In this document: in pieces, positions 16,748 to 24,682 of the stretch
Layout: every line of letters starts with the position of its first letter
Numbering within the stretch: position 1 is the first letter of the stretch
Origin: Algoriphagus sp.
Lineage (GTDB): Bacteria; Bacteroidota; Bacteroidia; Cytophagales; Cyclobacteriaceae
Assembly: GCF_024305035.1 (NCBI RefSeq)
Contig: NZ_JAMWZB010000001.1
Span: 185,901-244,945 of the forward strand
Reading direction: 5' to 3'
DNA length: 59,045 nucleotides
Position numbers and translations under genes: made by a program
The notes under the pieces: model-generated
The model's input: only the letters and a program-made list of their open reading frames with translations
What the model was told of the DNA's origin: nothing
Database searches by the model: none

Positions 16748-17275
16748 TTATTTTGTGATTTCCAGATTGAAAATGGACTTGAGTTCTTGGGCGTCCTCCG
16801 GCTTCATTCGCTTGGCAAGCACAAGCCGGAGCTGTCGTCTTCGCAATGCCCCCTCATATAATTCGACTTCTTCGGGCGTTTCTGGTACTACTTCGGGAAT
16901 TTCGATGGGTTTGCCATTTTGATCTACCGCCACAAAGGTAAAAAATGCTCGATGAGTAATGGTTTTTTTGCTGGCTGGAATGTCCTCTGCACTCACTTCG
17001 ATGAAAACCTCCATCGAGGAGTTGAAAGCCCGGGTAACCTTTGCCTGTAGGGTGACCACATTGCCAAGTGCGATGGGTTGTTTAAACGAAATGCTATCCG
17101 CTGAGGCGGTGACCACGATTCGGTTGGAGTGTTTTTGAGCGGCAATGGCAGCGACTACATCCATCCAATGCATCAATCTTCCTCCCATCAGATTATTGAG
17201 CGTGTTGGTGTCGTTTGGTAGGACCATTTCGGTCATGATGGTCGCGGATTCCTTGGCAAATTTTTTCTTTGACAT
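16748..17275 (-). CDS. Acyl-CoA thioesterase (hotdog fold, YciA/BACH type)
   Basis: 175 residues from ATG at 17275 (MSKKKFAKES). The frame is open further upstream to 17374, but those residues look unlike the family and would overlap pcm. The conserved MVLPNDTNTLNNLMGGRLMHWMD carries the Asn/Asp active-site region of the acyl-CoA hydrolase hotdog domain. SADSISFKQPIALGNVV and MEVFIEVSAED follow. It hydrolyses acyl-CoA thioesters, with chain-length preference unknown. The C-terminal 40 residues (EVVPETPEEVELYEGALRRR) are a charged helical tail typical of this subgroup. It lies about 90 bases after pcm and has its own terminator. Confidence 0.88.
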   Translation of the reverse strand: MSKKKFAKESATIMTEMVLPNDTNTLNNLMGGRLMHWMDVVAAIAAQKHSNRIVVTASADSISFKQPIALGNVVTLQAKVTRAFNSSMEVFIEVSAEDIPASKKTITHRAFFTFVAVDQNGKPIEIPEVVPETPEEVELYEGALRRRQLRLVLAKRMKPEDAQELKSIFNLEITK

Positions 17276-17364
17276 ACTCCTATTTTTTACAAAAATAAGA
17301 ATAAAATTTTTCTGAATAGAATCCGAAGGATTAAATTCAGAATATAATTTTGAAAAAGGGGATT

Positions 17365-18027
17365 TTATCTCCACCCATCTTTTCCCAATAAAGGGACAAA
17401 GGCAAATCCGGCAAATTCTTCTCGTTCGATTTTATTTGGGCCGGTTTTGACGATTTTAACCATTGTTTGAAGGCTTCGATCCCCTACGGGAATGACCAAG
17501 ATGCCCCCCACTTTGAGTTGCTGAACCAAGGCTTCTGGGACAATAGGAGCCCCGGCCGTTACTAGTATTTTGTCATAAGGGGCAGAGGCTGGAAGACCGG
17601 CTGTACCGTCCCCATAAAAGAGATGCATTTCAATTCCGAGTCGCTTGAGAAATTTCTGGGTGGCTTCAAAAAGCTTCTTTTGATATTCGATCGTGTAGAC
17701 CTGGGCTCCTAGTAGATGAAGAATACTGGCTTGATACCCCGAACCTGTTCCAATTTCGAGGACTTTGTCATCCGGCTTGACCTCAAGAAGTTCGGTTTGA
17801 AAGGCAACGGTGTAAGGCTGGGAAATCGTCTGCCCTTCACCGATGGGGAAAGCTTTGTCCTCATAGGCATGGGAAATCAGTGCGGAATCAAAGAAAAAAT
17901 GTCTGGGAAGGGTGTTGATGGCATGAAGAACACGTTCACTTTTTATTCCTTTTTTTCGCAATTCGGCTACTAGGGCCTTTCTTTTTCCTTTGTGTAAATA
18001 GGTGTCTTCGAGCTTAAGCAGTGGCAT
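17365..18027 (-). CDS. pcm: Protein-L-isoaspartate O-methyltransferase
   Basis: 220 residues. It has the class I methyltransferase SAM-binding motif VLEIGTGSGYQASIL starting at about residue 89. The PCMT signature is GEGQTISQPYTVAFQTELL (64-82), and ILVTAGAPIVPEALVQQL follows. It methylates L-isoaspartyl residues in aged proteins so that they can be repaired. Length fits the family. It is divergent from ribE across about 107 bases. Confidence 0.94.
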   Translation of the reverse strand: MPLLKLEDTYLHKGKRKALVAELRKKGIKSERVLHAINTLPRHFFFDSALISHAYEDKAFPIGEGQTISQPYTVAFQTELLEVKPDDKVLEIGTGSGYQASILHLLGAQVYTIEYQKKLFEATQKFLKRLGIEMHLFYGDGTAGLPASAPYDKILVTAGAPIVPEALVQQLKVGGILVIPVGDRSLQTMVKIVKTGPNKIEREEFAGFAFVPLLGKDGWR

Positions 18028-18134
18028 TTCTAAATAAATTTCTCTCGAAGTTAATCGATTATTTGACTTAATTTGAAACCGAAATGGGCAATTTTTGCTT
18101 AATCATTGAAAGCCAGACCAGAAGTACTATCGAG

Positions 18135-18725
18135 ATGTTTACAGGAATAATTGAATCGTTTGCCAGTGTTAAAGAAATCATTCGGGAGGGCACAAATGTT
18201 CATTTTGAATTGAGTTCAAAATTAGCCCCCGAGTTAAAAATAGACCAATCGCTCGCTCACGACGGGGTCTGCCTCACAGTGGTGAGCACCTCACCGGATT
18301 CCTATCGGGTGACAGCTATTGATGAGACAATTAAAAAAACCAATTTATCGCAATGGAACATTGGAAAGAAAGTGAATCTGGAGCGTTGCATGTCAGCCAA
18401 TGGACGGTTTGACGGGCACATTGTTCAGGGCCACGTAGATCAAGTGGGAAAGGTAAAGCGAATTTCGGATCAACAAGGTTCTTGGATATTTGACATTGAA
18501 TTTGATCAGAATAGTGGAAATATAACCGTTGAAAAAGGGTCAATCACCATCAATGGCACCAGTCTTACCTGTTTCAACTCCATTCCCGGCGGTTTTTCTG
18601 TAGCCATTATTCCTTATACTTACGAGCACACCAATTTTCATCAACTCCAAGAAGGGGACTGGGTGAATCTTGAATTTGATATAGTAGGAAAATACATTCA
18701 GCGAATTACCAAGGGTTATTCGTAA
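18135..18725 (+). CDS. ribE: Riboflavin synthase, alpha subunit
   Basis: 196 residues from ATG at 18135, giving the invariant N-terminus MFTGIIE. An earlier in-frame ATG at 18084 would add 17 residues never found in the family. Two lumazine-binding barrels are visible: residues 1-90, and 94-190 beginning GHIVQGHVDQVGKV. The enzyme dismutates two 6,7-dimethyl-8-ribityllumazine molecules to riboflavin. No other rib gene and no FMN riboswitch is visible near it. The 3' end overlaps the convergent lipase gene by 10 bases. Confidence 0.95.
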   Translation: MFTGIIESFASVKEIIREGTNVHFELSSKLAPELKIDQSLAHDGVCLTVVSTSPDSYRVTAIDETIKKTNLSQWNIGKKVNLERCMSANGRFDGHIVQGHVDQVGKVKRISDQQGSWIFDIEFDQNSGNITVEKGSITINGTSLTCFNSIPGGFSVAIIPYTYEHTNFHQLQEGDWVNLEFDIVGKYIQRITKGYS

Positions 18726-19822
18726 GTTTGAACAGCGAATTGTTTTAGGAATAGATCAAAATAAGGAATAAACATATGATGTCGGAAAATTTTCCCTTCC
18801 TCATCGGGAAATTTTTCAGCGTAATCAGCATCAGGTACTAAAATTATAAAATCCCCAGCCCGGCTAAAATGATTGCTGTCCAGGTAGCCAGGACCCTCGA
18901 AATCAGGTAATACCTTGACTACTTGTTTTTCTTGAAACGTTCCCAGATACTTTTGAAAGTTCTTTTTGGACCGCTTGGTTGGCTTGTCCAGACGATTGTA
19001 AACCGTTTTAAAAAGGAGGTTTTTTGGAAATTTTTGTTTGTGAATCAGAGGTTTGATGTTACCGAAAGGATTTGTTTGGCTAAAGTCTTCGGTTGTCTGA
19101 ATTGAGAAGGGGACTTGAGGGACCCAATCTGCCGTATTGACCACATTGAATGCCCAGCCTCCAGAGTTAGTTTGTTCATAGTCGTAAGCAAAAAATAGAT
19201 TTCCGGGCTTTGGAGCAGCAGATGCATAGGATTTAATTCGAATATCCGATTGCCAACGCCCTTGTTTTTTCATTTGTTGGAGCATCATGTTCACCAGGTA
19301 GGTAATCGCTCCACCTTGAGAATGACCGGTAACGATAAAATCCATATACCCTTGAGTGATCAAGGAATCAATTTTGGGAAGTATGGTTTCCGCTAAGCTT
19401 CCCGTTGCCAAAGCCCATCCGGCATGAACACCAGCTTGAGGGTGTTCAGAAAAGTTGTAATCAAAATTATAGTCTTCTCGGATTTTAATCCTTCCTTTTG
19501 CAGGTATCATAGCTGCGTAAAAGTTGGCCAACCAGGAGGTGGGATGTTGGATAGTACCACGGATAGCTACCAGGGCCTGCTTTTTTTCTTCGTCTATCCA
19601 AAGGGCCCATTTATTTTCTAATCCTACAGTAGGGGATTCATACGCTTTGGTAAAGTTTACCGGTCTGGGGATAGATCCTTGAAGACTATCGGGTAATCCC
19701 TGGGTAAAAACCCCTAAAATCTCCAAGTATTCTTCCTGTATAAAGCCCGGTTGGAGTTGCCCAAAAGTCGGATAAATTGAAAGAATGAAGAGCGTTCCCA
19801 GAAAAGTAAGCACTTTGATCAT
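18716..19822 (-). CDS. Exported class 3 lipase-like hydrolase
   Basis: 368 residues. A signal peptide ends near residue 21 (LFILSIYPTFGQ). The alpha/beta hydrolase domain has the nucleophile elbow GHSQGG at 166-171 (Ser168), preceded by VAIRGT (86-91), and DSNHFSR near residue 314 may hold the catalytic His. This is the fungal-lipase-like class 3 architecture. The likely substrate is a glycerolipid or other ester in the periplasm. It starts 9 bases after the stop of the FGE-like lipoprotein gene, so the two form a likely operon. The 3' end overlaps ribE by 10 bases with no terminator. Confidence 0.87.
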   Translation of the reverse strand: MIKVLTFLGTLFILSIYPTFGQLQPGFIQEEYLEILGVFTQGLPDSLQGSIPRPVNFTKAYESPTVGLENKWALWIDEEKKQALVAIRGTIQHPTSWLANFYAAMIPAKGRIKIREDYNFDYNFSEHPQAGVHAGWALATGSLAETILPKIDSLITQGYMDFIVTGHSQGGAITYLVNMMLQQMKKQGRWQSDIRIKSYASAAPKPGNLFFAYDYEQTNSGGWAFNVVNTADWVPQVPFSIQTTEDFSQTNPFGNIKPLIHKQKFPKNLLFKTVYNRLDKPTKRSKKNFQKYLGTFQEKQVVKVLPDFEGPGYLDSNHFSRAGDFIILVPDADYAEKFPDEEGKIFRHHMFIPYFDLFLKQFAVQTYE

Positions 19823-19831
19823 AGCAGGTGG

Positions 19832-20935
19832 TTAATTCATGGATAGTCTTTTTTTTTCGGGATCCTTCACCAATCGAAATCCGACATTGGAAGTGCCGGA
19901 GTCAAAGGCTTGTCCCTGTCGGGCACTGGGCCGATAGTTAACACAATAGTTTTCAGCGCATAAGTAGGATCCCCCTTTGATTACCCGCTCTTGAGCGTAA
20001 GGATTTTCAGGATTGTAGCAGGGGTTCATACCGGCATCAAGTTTTGGTGCTTCTCCTGCCAATCTGGCCAGCTTCAACGCATCGTACCAGTCGCTGGTGA
20101 GTTCCCAAACATTTCCGATCATGTCATAGAGTCCATAGGTATTGGGTGCAAAGGATTTGACTGGGGAGGTTCCTGAAAAGCCGTCGGATTCTAAGTTTTC
20201 GTGAGGAAAAACTCCTTGAAAGGTATTGGCCAGGTAAGTCCCATTTGGTGTCAATTCATCTCCCCAAGCAAAGCGCTTTCCTTTTGCACCACCTCTGGCT
20301 GCAAATTCCCATTCCAATTCGGTTGGAAGTCTTTTTCCTGCCCATTCCGCATAAGCCAAAGCATCCTCGTATGCGATATGGACGACGGGATGATTTGCTC
20401 TACCTTCTAGGTTACTTTCTGGTCCTTCGGGATGTTTCCAAGAGGCACCTTCTACCCAAGACCACCAAAGCGACACATCTTGGGTGGGAACCGGGTAAGG
20501 AGGGGGGGTAAACACCATGGAACCGGGAACGAGCACGGAATCATCGGGTTTCGGGGTGCCGGGAGGAACTTGCTTTTTGAGATCCTCCCAATCCGGTTTT
20601 TGCTCGGCAATGGTTACATATCCTGTTTCTTCTACAAATTTTTGAAATTCAGCATTGGTAACTTCATGAGTGTCCATCCAAAAACCGGAAACGGCAACAT
20701 TGACGGCTGGCTTTTCGGCAGGATAGGCATTCGCTTCGTTGGTGCCCATCGTAAACTCCCCACCAGGTATCCAGACCATTCCTTCCGGTGAATTTTCGGA
20801 TGGTTGTGGACTAGGAGACGGTTGAAACGAACTGGAATGGTTTTCCGAACTTGGTTTTGGTTGACAAGCCAGAAATACCAATGAAAAGAATAAGGTACCT
20901 AAGCAGAGTTTTGAGAAATAGTGCAATCGATCCAT
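19832..20935 (-). CDS. Formylglycine-generating-enzyme-like (SUMF1) lipoprotein
   Basis: 367 residues. A lipoprotein signal has FLAC with Cys24 as the lipidated residue, followed by a Ser/Pro-rich linker. The rest is an FGE-sulfatase domain: GGEFTMGTNEANAYPAEKP, WMDTHEVTNAEF, KRLPTELEWEFAARGG, YGLYDMIGNVWELTSDW and a C-terminal GGSYLC-ENYC-NYRPSARQ with SNVGFRLV. Both active-site cysteines of true sulfatase-maturing enzymes are present (Cys326 and Cys331), whereas many SUMF1-domain proteins lack them. It may therefore form formylglycine in exported sulfatases, or act as a structural SUMF1 protein. No sulfatase gene is in the window. It heads an operon with the lipase. Confidence 0.88.
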   Translation of the reverse strand: MDRLHYFSKLCLGTLFFSLVFLACQPKPSSENHSSSFQPSPSPQPSENSPEGMVWIPGGEFTMGTNEANAYPAEKPAVNVAVSGFWMDTHEVTNAEFQKFVEETGYVTIAEQKPDWEDLKKQVPPGTPKPDDSVLVPGSMVFTPPPYPVPTQDVSLWWSWVEGASWKHPEGPESNLEGRANHPVVHIAYEDALAYAEWAGKRLPTELEWEFAARGGAKGKRFAWGDELTPNGTYLANTFQGVFPHENLESDGFSGTSPVKSFAPNTYGLYDMIGNVWELTSDWYDALKLARLAGEAPKLDAGMNPCYNPENPYAQERVIKGGSYLCAENYCVNYRPSARQGQAFDSGTSNVGFRLVKDPEKKRLSMN

Positions 20936-21055
20936 AGACTTCGAATTTACTAATATTCTCAGAAATCAACTCAAGTCAAGGATTATTGGTCCTCACACTT
21001 TCACTTCGAGAGCATCTATCCGCAGGGTTACCTTTCGTCTTAATTTGTTGAAAAA

Positions 21056-21355
21056 TTATTTTCGTTCTTTTTCACCCACTTTGCTGATCTGGGTTGATTT
21101 TTTAATCAGATTTTCCAAGTTGACAAGCATTCCATCATTGAATGATCTGTCAGCCGTACCCAACATGTAAATCACGCCGTAGTTTAGCTAGCTAATGCGG
21201 GTACGGTCAATTTCGACAAAGAATGTATGGTCACCCAATACAAATTCATGGACAAAGAAAGGATAGTCTGCACTATCGGCTATAGGACACTACCGAGGAA
21301 GGAATTTTTTTCTTGCCTCAGTCATGCGCTCCAGATAATCCACGACCTCAAGCAT
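21056..21355 (-). pseudogene. Possible decayed gene with two in-frame stops
   Basis: From the ATG at 21353-21355 to TAA at 21056-21058 the same frame runs 100 codons and is broken by two internal TAGs, at codons 22 and 56. The three segments look protein-like: MLEVVDYLERMTEARKKF; then DYPFFVHEFVLGDHTFF with VEIDRTR; then YGVIYMLGTADRSF with MLVNLENLIKK. I do not recognise the family. Chance openness of an AT-rich frame is the main alternative. Confidence 0.3.
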
Positions 21356-21644
21356 GCAGGTGTGAACTACCCCTTTGCTCAAGGCAAATGGGCTTCGGGT
21401 TTCACAGCGTGTGCGTTAGTGCTAACGTCTGATTTCTCTCCACCTTCGTATTGGACAGTCCCTGACCTAAATTTTGAAACTTTCTTTGATCATTTTTTTA
21501 CTCGAATTTATATCTCTGTCGTGTATTGCACCACAGGAGTTACCAGTCCATTCTCTATCTGAAAGTTTTAATTCTTGATTTATCCAACCACAGTCTCCAC
21601 AAATTTTTGATGAAGGGTAGAAACGGATTCACTTGTTCAACTAA

Positions 21645-21677
21645 ACGAAAAAACCACCTACCGAAGTAGATGGTTTT
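21645..21677 (-). terminator. Terminator of the ferritin gene
   Basis: Stem AAAACCA-C-CTAC with GTAG-A-TGGTTTT (21650-21677), one mismatch, CGAA tetraloop. On the minus strand a T-rich tail follows. It lies about 35 bases after the ferritin stop. Confidence 0.75.
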
Positions 21678-21711
21678 GTAAGGCTAACATTTTTCCATTT
21701 TTAAAAGGAGC

Positions 21712-22254
21712 TCACTCACCGGAATGAGCGGCGGCATGGAGTTTTCCGAGTTCCTGATCTATGGTCCAGAGTCCAATGCCCTCTTCGCCGATAATATCAA
21801 ACAGTTCCAAAGCCCTTCGAGACATCGTTTCTTCTTCACGCTGTTCGGTGACATACCATTGCATAAAACTGAAGGTAGCAAAATCTTTCACCGAAAAGGC
21901 ATGATCCACAATGCTGTTGATGGATTTGGTGACTTTGATCTCATGCTCAAGAATCAATTCAAATATTTCTCTCAGTGAGTTGAAATGATTTCTAATGCCG
22001 GTAATCTCCGGTTGAATAGCATGTCCTCCAGCTTCATTGACATACTGAAAAATTTTCATCATATGCATCCGCTCCTCATCGGCATGAGTGTACAGGTATT
22101 TGGCGGCATTTTCATAGCCCATCATATGGCACCATGAGGCCATTGAAAGGTAGTAGGCAGAAGACTTTCCTTCCATCTCAATTTGTTTGTTGAGAAGCGC
22201 TTCGGTGTCGTGCAGCAAAGATCGCTGCAAGGTGACTATTTCTTTTTGTTTCAT
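21712..22254 (-). CDS. ftnA: Ferritin
   Basis: 180 residues, one ferritin-like four-helix domain. The ferroxidase ligands can be traced: Glu28 in EMEGKSSAYY, Glu61 and His64 in HADEERMHM, Glu94 region in LILEHEIKV, and QWYVTEQREEE for the outer site. It stores iron as a 24-mer shell after Fe(II) oxidation. Length is near the E. coli FtnA value (165). It is monocistronic with a terminator after it. An 8-base inverted repeat lies about 30-50 bases upstream of the start and could be an operator. Confidence 0.93.
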   Translation of the reverse strand: MKQKEIVTLQRSLLHDTEALLNKQIEMEGKSSAYYLSMASWCHMMGYENAAKYLYTHADEERMHMMKIFQYVNEAGGHAIQPEITGIRNHFNSLREIFELILEHEIKVTKSINSIVDHAFSVKDFATFSFMQWYVTEQREEETMSRRALELFDIIGEEGIGLWTIDQELGKLHAAAHSGE

Positions 22255-22282
22255 TTCTGAGTCTATTAGTAACTGACAAGAT

Positions 22283-22305
22283 AACTAGAATTGCGATTTC
22301 TAGTT
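22283..22305. promoter_or_regulatory. Inverted repeat upstream of ferritin, possible operator
   Basis: AACTAGAA (22283-22290), 7-base spacer, TTCTAGTT (22298-22305): a perfect 8-base inverted repeat ending 28 bases upstream of the ferritin ATG. The position fits a regulator site overlapping the promoter. It does not match a Fur box that I can recall. Confidence 0.35.
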
Positions 22306-22458
22306 CCTTTTGATGGAAGTAGAACTAAAATTTAGAATTGGTTTAAGTTAATCTGCTTCGAAGGAGGGCCCAACATTCCCCGCAAATCCCAAAGTTTGAT
22401 AAAGAGATCCTTGAGTTCCTTGAATTTTTAGAAAAATAAAATCTCTTGGAAGGTATTT

Positions 22459-22468
22459 CGGTTAACCG
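22459..22468. promoter_or_regulatory. Palindrome upstream of the DinB gene
   Basis: CGGTTAACCG, a perfect 10-base palindrome 49 bases before the DinB ATG. It could be an operator, but a 10-base palindrome can occur by chance in a window of this size. Confidence 0.2.
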
Positions 22469-22517
22469 GTAAATCTTAATTTTAACCTGAATCATTTATT
22501 TCAATTGAACGTTTTTC

Positions 22518-23033
22518 ATGCAGACATTACTCCCCCCTACAAAAGGCGACTATCCTGCTTATTTTGAGCGTTACCTTCAGCTCAATCCGCAGAAAGCGTA
22601 CCCCTTGCTCATCGATGAACAAATTCAGAAGATCAAAGGATTATTTGAAACCAAACCCTCAAGCTGGGCTGAAACCCCCTATCAAACTGGAAAATGGTCT
22701 CCAAAAGAAGTATTGGGTCATGTGATCGATACCGAGCGAATCATGACTTTTCGAGCTTTGTGCTTTGCTCGTGGGGAGCGGAATGCACTCCCCGGGTTTG
22801 ACCAGGATCCGTATGTATTGAATGCACGATTTGGAGCGATTGCTTCAGAACTGCTTTTGGAAGATTTTGAATCTCAACGAAAGGCATTATTGACTCTGAT
22901 TCAAACCTTACCTGAAGATTCCCTGGATATTTCCGGGACTGCCAACGGAGCCAAAATCACCCCTCGAGCTTTGTTTTGGATCATTCCGGGACATTTTATT
23001 CATCACCTTACCATCTTAAACCAACGGTATTAA
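22518..23033 (+). CDS. DinB-like superfamily protein
   Basis: 171 residues, the four-helix DinB/YfiT fold. The metal-binding histidine triad is visible: His68 in VLGHVIDTERI, and His159 with His163 in GHFIHHLTIL (H-x3-H). Related enzymes are bacillithiol or mycothiol S-transferases and glutathione-independent hydrolases; the substrate here is unknown. The PhzF gene starts 3 bases after its stop, so the pair is co-transcribed. Confidence 0.88.
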   Translation: MQTLLPPTKGDYPAYFERYLQLNPQKAYPLLIDEQIQKIKGLFETKPSSWAETPYQTGKWSPKEVLGHVIDTERIMTFRALCFARGERNALPGFDQDPYVLNARFGAIASELLLEDFESQRKALLTLIQTLPEDSLDISGTANGAKITPRALFWIIPGHFIHHLTILNQRY

Positions 23034-23036
23034 CTC

Positions 23037-23828
23037 ATGGAACTTCCCATTGCTATTGTAGATGCTTTTACCAGTCAGGCTTTTTCTGGTAATCCTGCCG
23101 CTGTTTGCCTACTTGACCGAGAACTAGATCCTGCTTTAATGCAGTCAATTGCTTGCGAAATGAATTTAAGCGAAACAGCTTTTGTCCTTCCCACCGAACG
23201 AAATGGGCATTTTAATCTTCGTTGGTTTACCCCAACTTTAGAAATTGATTTATGTGGACATGCCACGTTGGCCAGTTCTTTTTGGATGCTTCAAAAGGGT
23301 TGGGCTTTCGAAAATGAGCAAGTTCACTTTCACACCAAAAGCGGTGAGCTAATAGTCAGCGTAGGGCAAGAGTTAATTGAAATGGACTTTCCACTTTTAG
23401 AAACAACAGTCGCTAAACATCCCCATTTTCAAGATCAGCTTTTTGGAAAAAGAATCGTTCAGGCAGCTGAATTGAAAAGAAATTGGATTTTTGAGTTGGA
23501 GGATGAGCAGGCTGTCAGAAGCCTTATTCCTGATTTTGAAGAAATCTCATTACACAGCGAAGAAGGAATCATTATCACCTCCAAAGGAAACGCTGTTGAC
23601 TGTGTTTCCCGGTTTTTTGGTCCTAATGTGGGCGTTCCGGAAGATCCTGTGACTGGCTTTGCCCACTGTGCTTTGATGGATTATTGGAATAAACGAACCG
23701 GTACTTTTCATCTGAAAGCTCACCAAGCAAGTAAGCGAGGAGGAAATTTGGAGGTTGAAAAGAAAGGAAAACGCGTAGTACTCAAAGGAAAGGCAGTTGG
23801 GGTGTTGGAAGGTTTACTTAAAATTTGA
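23037..23828 (+). CDS. PhzF-family isomerase
   Basis: 263 residues, the diaminopimelate-epimerase-like double hotdog fold. The catalytic acid is Glu46 in EMNLSETAFV, with DAFTSQAFSGNPAAVC at the N-terminus and DLCGHATLASSF (near residue 72) and GVPEDPVTGFAHC lining the active site. PhzF isomerises trans-2,3-dihydro-3-hydroxyanthranilate in phenazine producers, but most homologues, probably including this one, act elsewhere because no other phz gene is present. The gene is coupled to the DinB gene. Confidence 0.9.
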   Translation: MELPIAIVDAFTSQAFSGNPAAVCLLDRELDPALMQSIACEMNLSETAFVLPTERNGHFNLRWFTPTLEIDLCGHATLASSFWMLQKGWAFENEQVHFHTKSGELIVSVGQELIEMDFPLLETTVAKHPHFQDQLFGKRIVQAAELKRNWIFELEDEQAVRSLIPDFEEISLHSEEGIIITSKGNAVDCVSRFFGPNVGVPEDPVTGFAHCALMDYWNKRTGTFHLKAHQASKRGGNLEVEKKGKRVVLKGKAVGVLEGLLKI

Positions 23829-23915
23829 TCACACCAGGCAAGCTTAAAAGTCTGATAAGGGTATAGTAATAACTGCGAGATTCCATTTGGCTACCGAAAA
23901 ACAACTTGAAAAAAT

Positions 23916-24614
23916 ATGAATGAAGAAGGCAAAAACCCTCACCAAGCCATTCGATACATCCGACATTTTAGAAACTATTGGTTGACAGATATCAGTTTTA
24001 GCTTGCTTTTGGTGGTATTGCTATTTATTGTCTTTGTACTTCCAATATTGATTGATTACGGTCATGTGGGTATGATTTTTTCGAACGTCGTTTTTCTGTT
24101 TTTGTATTTTACAGGGATTTGGTCTTCACGAGAGCGATTTTTGGTTTTCCTTACCTCTGGGTTATTTTTTACTCAATTGGCTATGAAATTGTTGCGTTTT
24201 AGCGATTTGCCTGTAGAGTTTTATTTACTGGAGCGTATTGTGGGTATCGCCAATATGTCCGTTTTTATATTTCTGAATCTTCGTCTCCTGTTTAGGGACC
24301 GGGAGGTAAACGTGTATCGGGTGATTGGAGCTGTGAACGTGTATTTATCCCTGGCACTGTTAGGGGCTTTTGTTTTTGAAATCATACACCTGACAATCGG
24401 GGAAAGTATCGGTGGAGATATTAAGCTGGAGGGGCTGGATGATGATTATTCCAATTATATTTATTTTAGTCTCGTTTCCTTGACTACGGTAGGATTTGGG
24501 GAATTATTTCCCGTCAATGTCCTGTCAAAAATGCTGTCTGTGTTCCTATCCACGGTGGGGATGCTGTATCCTGCGGTGGTTATCGCGAAATTAGTCAGCG
24601 AGACCAAAAAATAA
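23916..24614 (+). CDS. Two-pore-domain-type potassium channel protein
   Basis: 232 residues with about six hydrophobic helices. The pore loop is SLVSLTTVGFGELFP, in which TVGFGE (191-196) replaces the classical TVGYGD selectivity filter. The N-terminal 160 residues hold several helices, so the layout is a six-helix, single-pore subunit, but no charged S4 voltage sensor is obvious. There is no RCK or cyclic-nucleotide domain. It probably conducts K+ and is gated by an unknown signal. The start at 23916 is the only ATG before the first helix. Confidence 0.85.
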   Translation: MNEEGKNPHQAIRYIRHFRNYWLTDISFSLLLVVLLFIVFVLPILIDYGHVGMIFSNVVFLFLYFTGIWSSRERFLVFLTSGLFFTQLAMKLLRFSDLPVEFYLLERIVGIANMSVFIFLNLRLLFRDREVNVYRVIGAVNVYLSLALLGAFVFEIIHLTIGESIGGDIKLEGLDDDYSNYIYFSLVSLTTVGFGELFPVNVLSKMLSVFLSTVGMLYPAVVIAKLVSETKK

Positions 24615-24682
24615 CTCCATTGATGTAAAACCTAGTGGATGTCTTCTTTCAAGCAAGTAGCTTACCTTAAAATCACTAAACT

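Larger units (their letters stand above)
20936..21711. other. Long intergenic block of unclear origin
   Basis: 776 bases between the FGE-like gene and the ferritin gene, the only long gap in the window. It contains an 8-base inverted repeat, CCGTACCC (21154-21161) with GGGTACGG (21199-21206), other short hairpins (for example GTTAGTGCTAAC near 21415), and a minus-strand reading frame interrupted by stops (separate entry). A plus-strand open frame (21227-21562) translates to protein-like sequence only weakly and I do not call it. The centre looks more GC-rich than the flanking intergenic DNA. It may be a remnant of a mobile or horizontally acquired element, or a structured RNA. Confidence 0.4.

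Noticed and set aside
20201..20791. Several plus-strand open frames inside the FGE-like gene
   Set aside because: They lie antisense to a clearly conserved gene with catalytic motifs.
21154..21206. Inverted repeat CCGTACCC/GGGTACGG, considered as ends of an insertion sequence
   Set aside because: The enclosed DNA is only about 37 bases, too short for a transposon, and no target duplication is seen; kept as a feature of the unexplained block.
21227..21562. 111-codon plus-strand open frame in the long intergenic block
   Set aside because: Its translation has no recognisable domain or good start context, and an opposite-strand frame with two stops is equally protein-like; I describe the block instead.
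23037..23828. Phenazine biosynthesis locus suggested by the PhzF homologue
   Set aside because: No other phenazine gene is near; PhzF homologues are common in genomes that make no phenazines.
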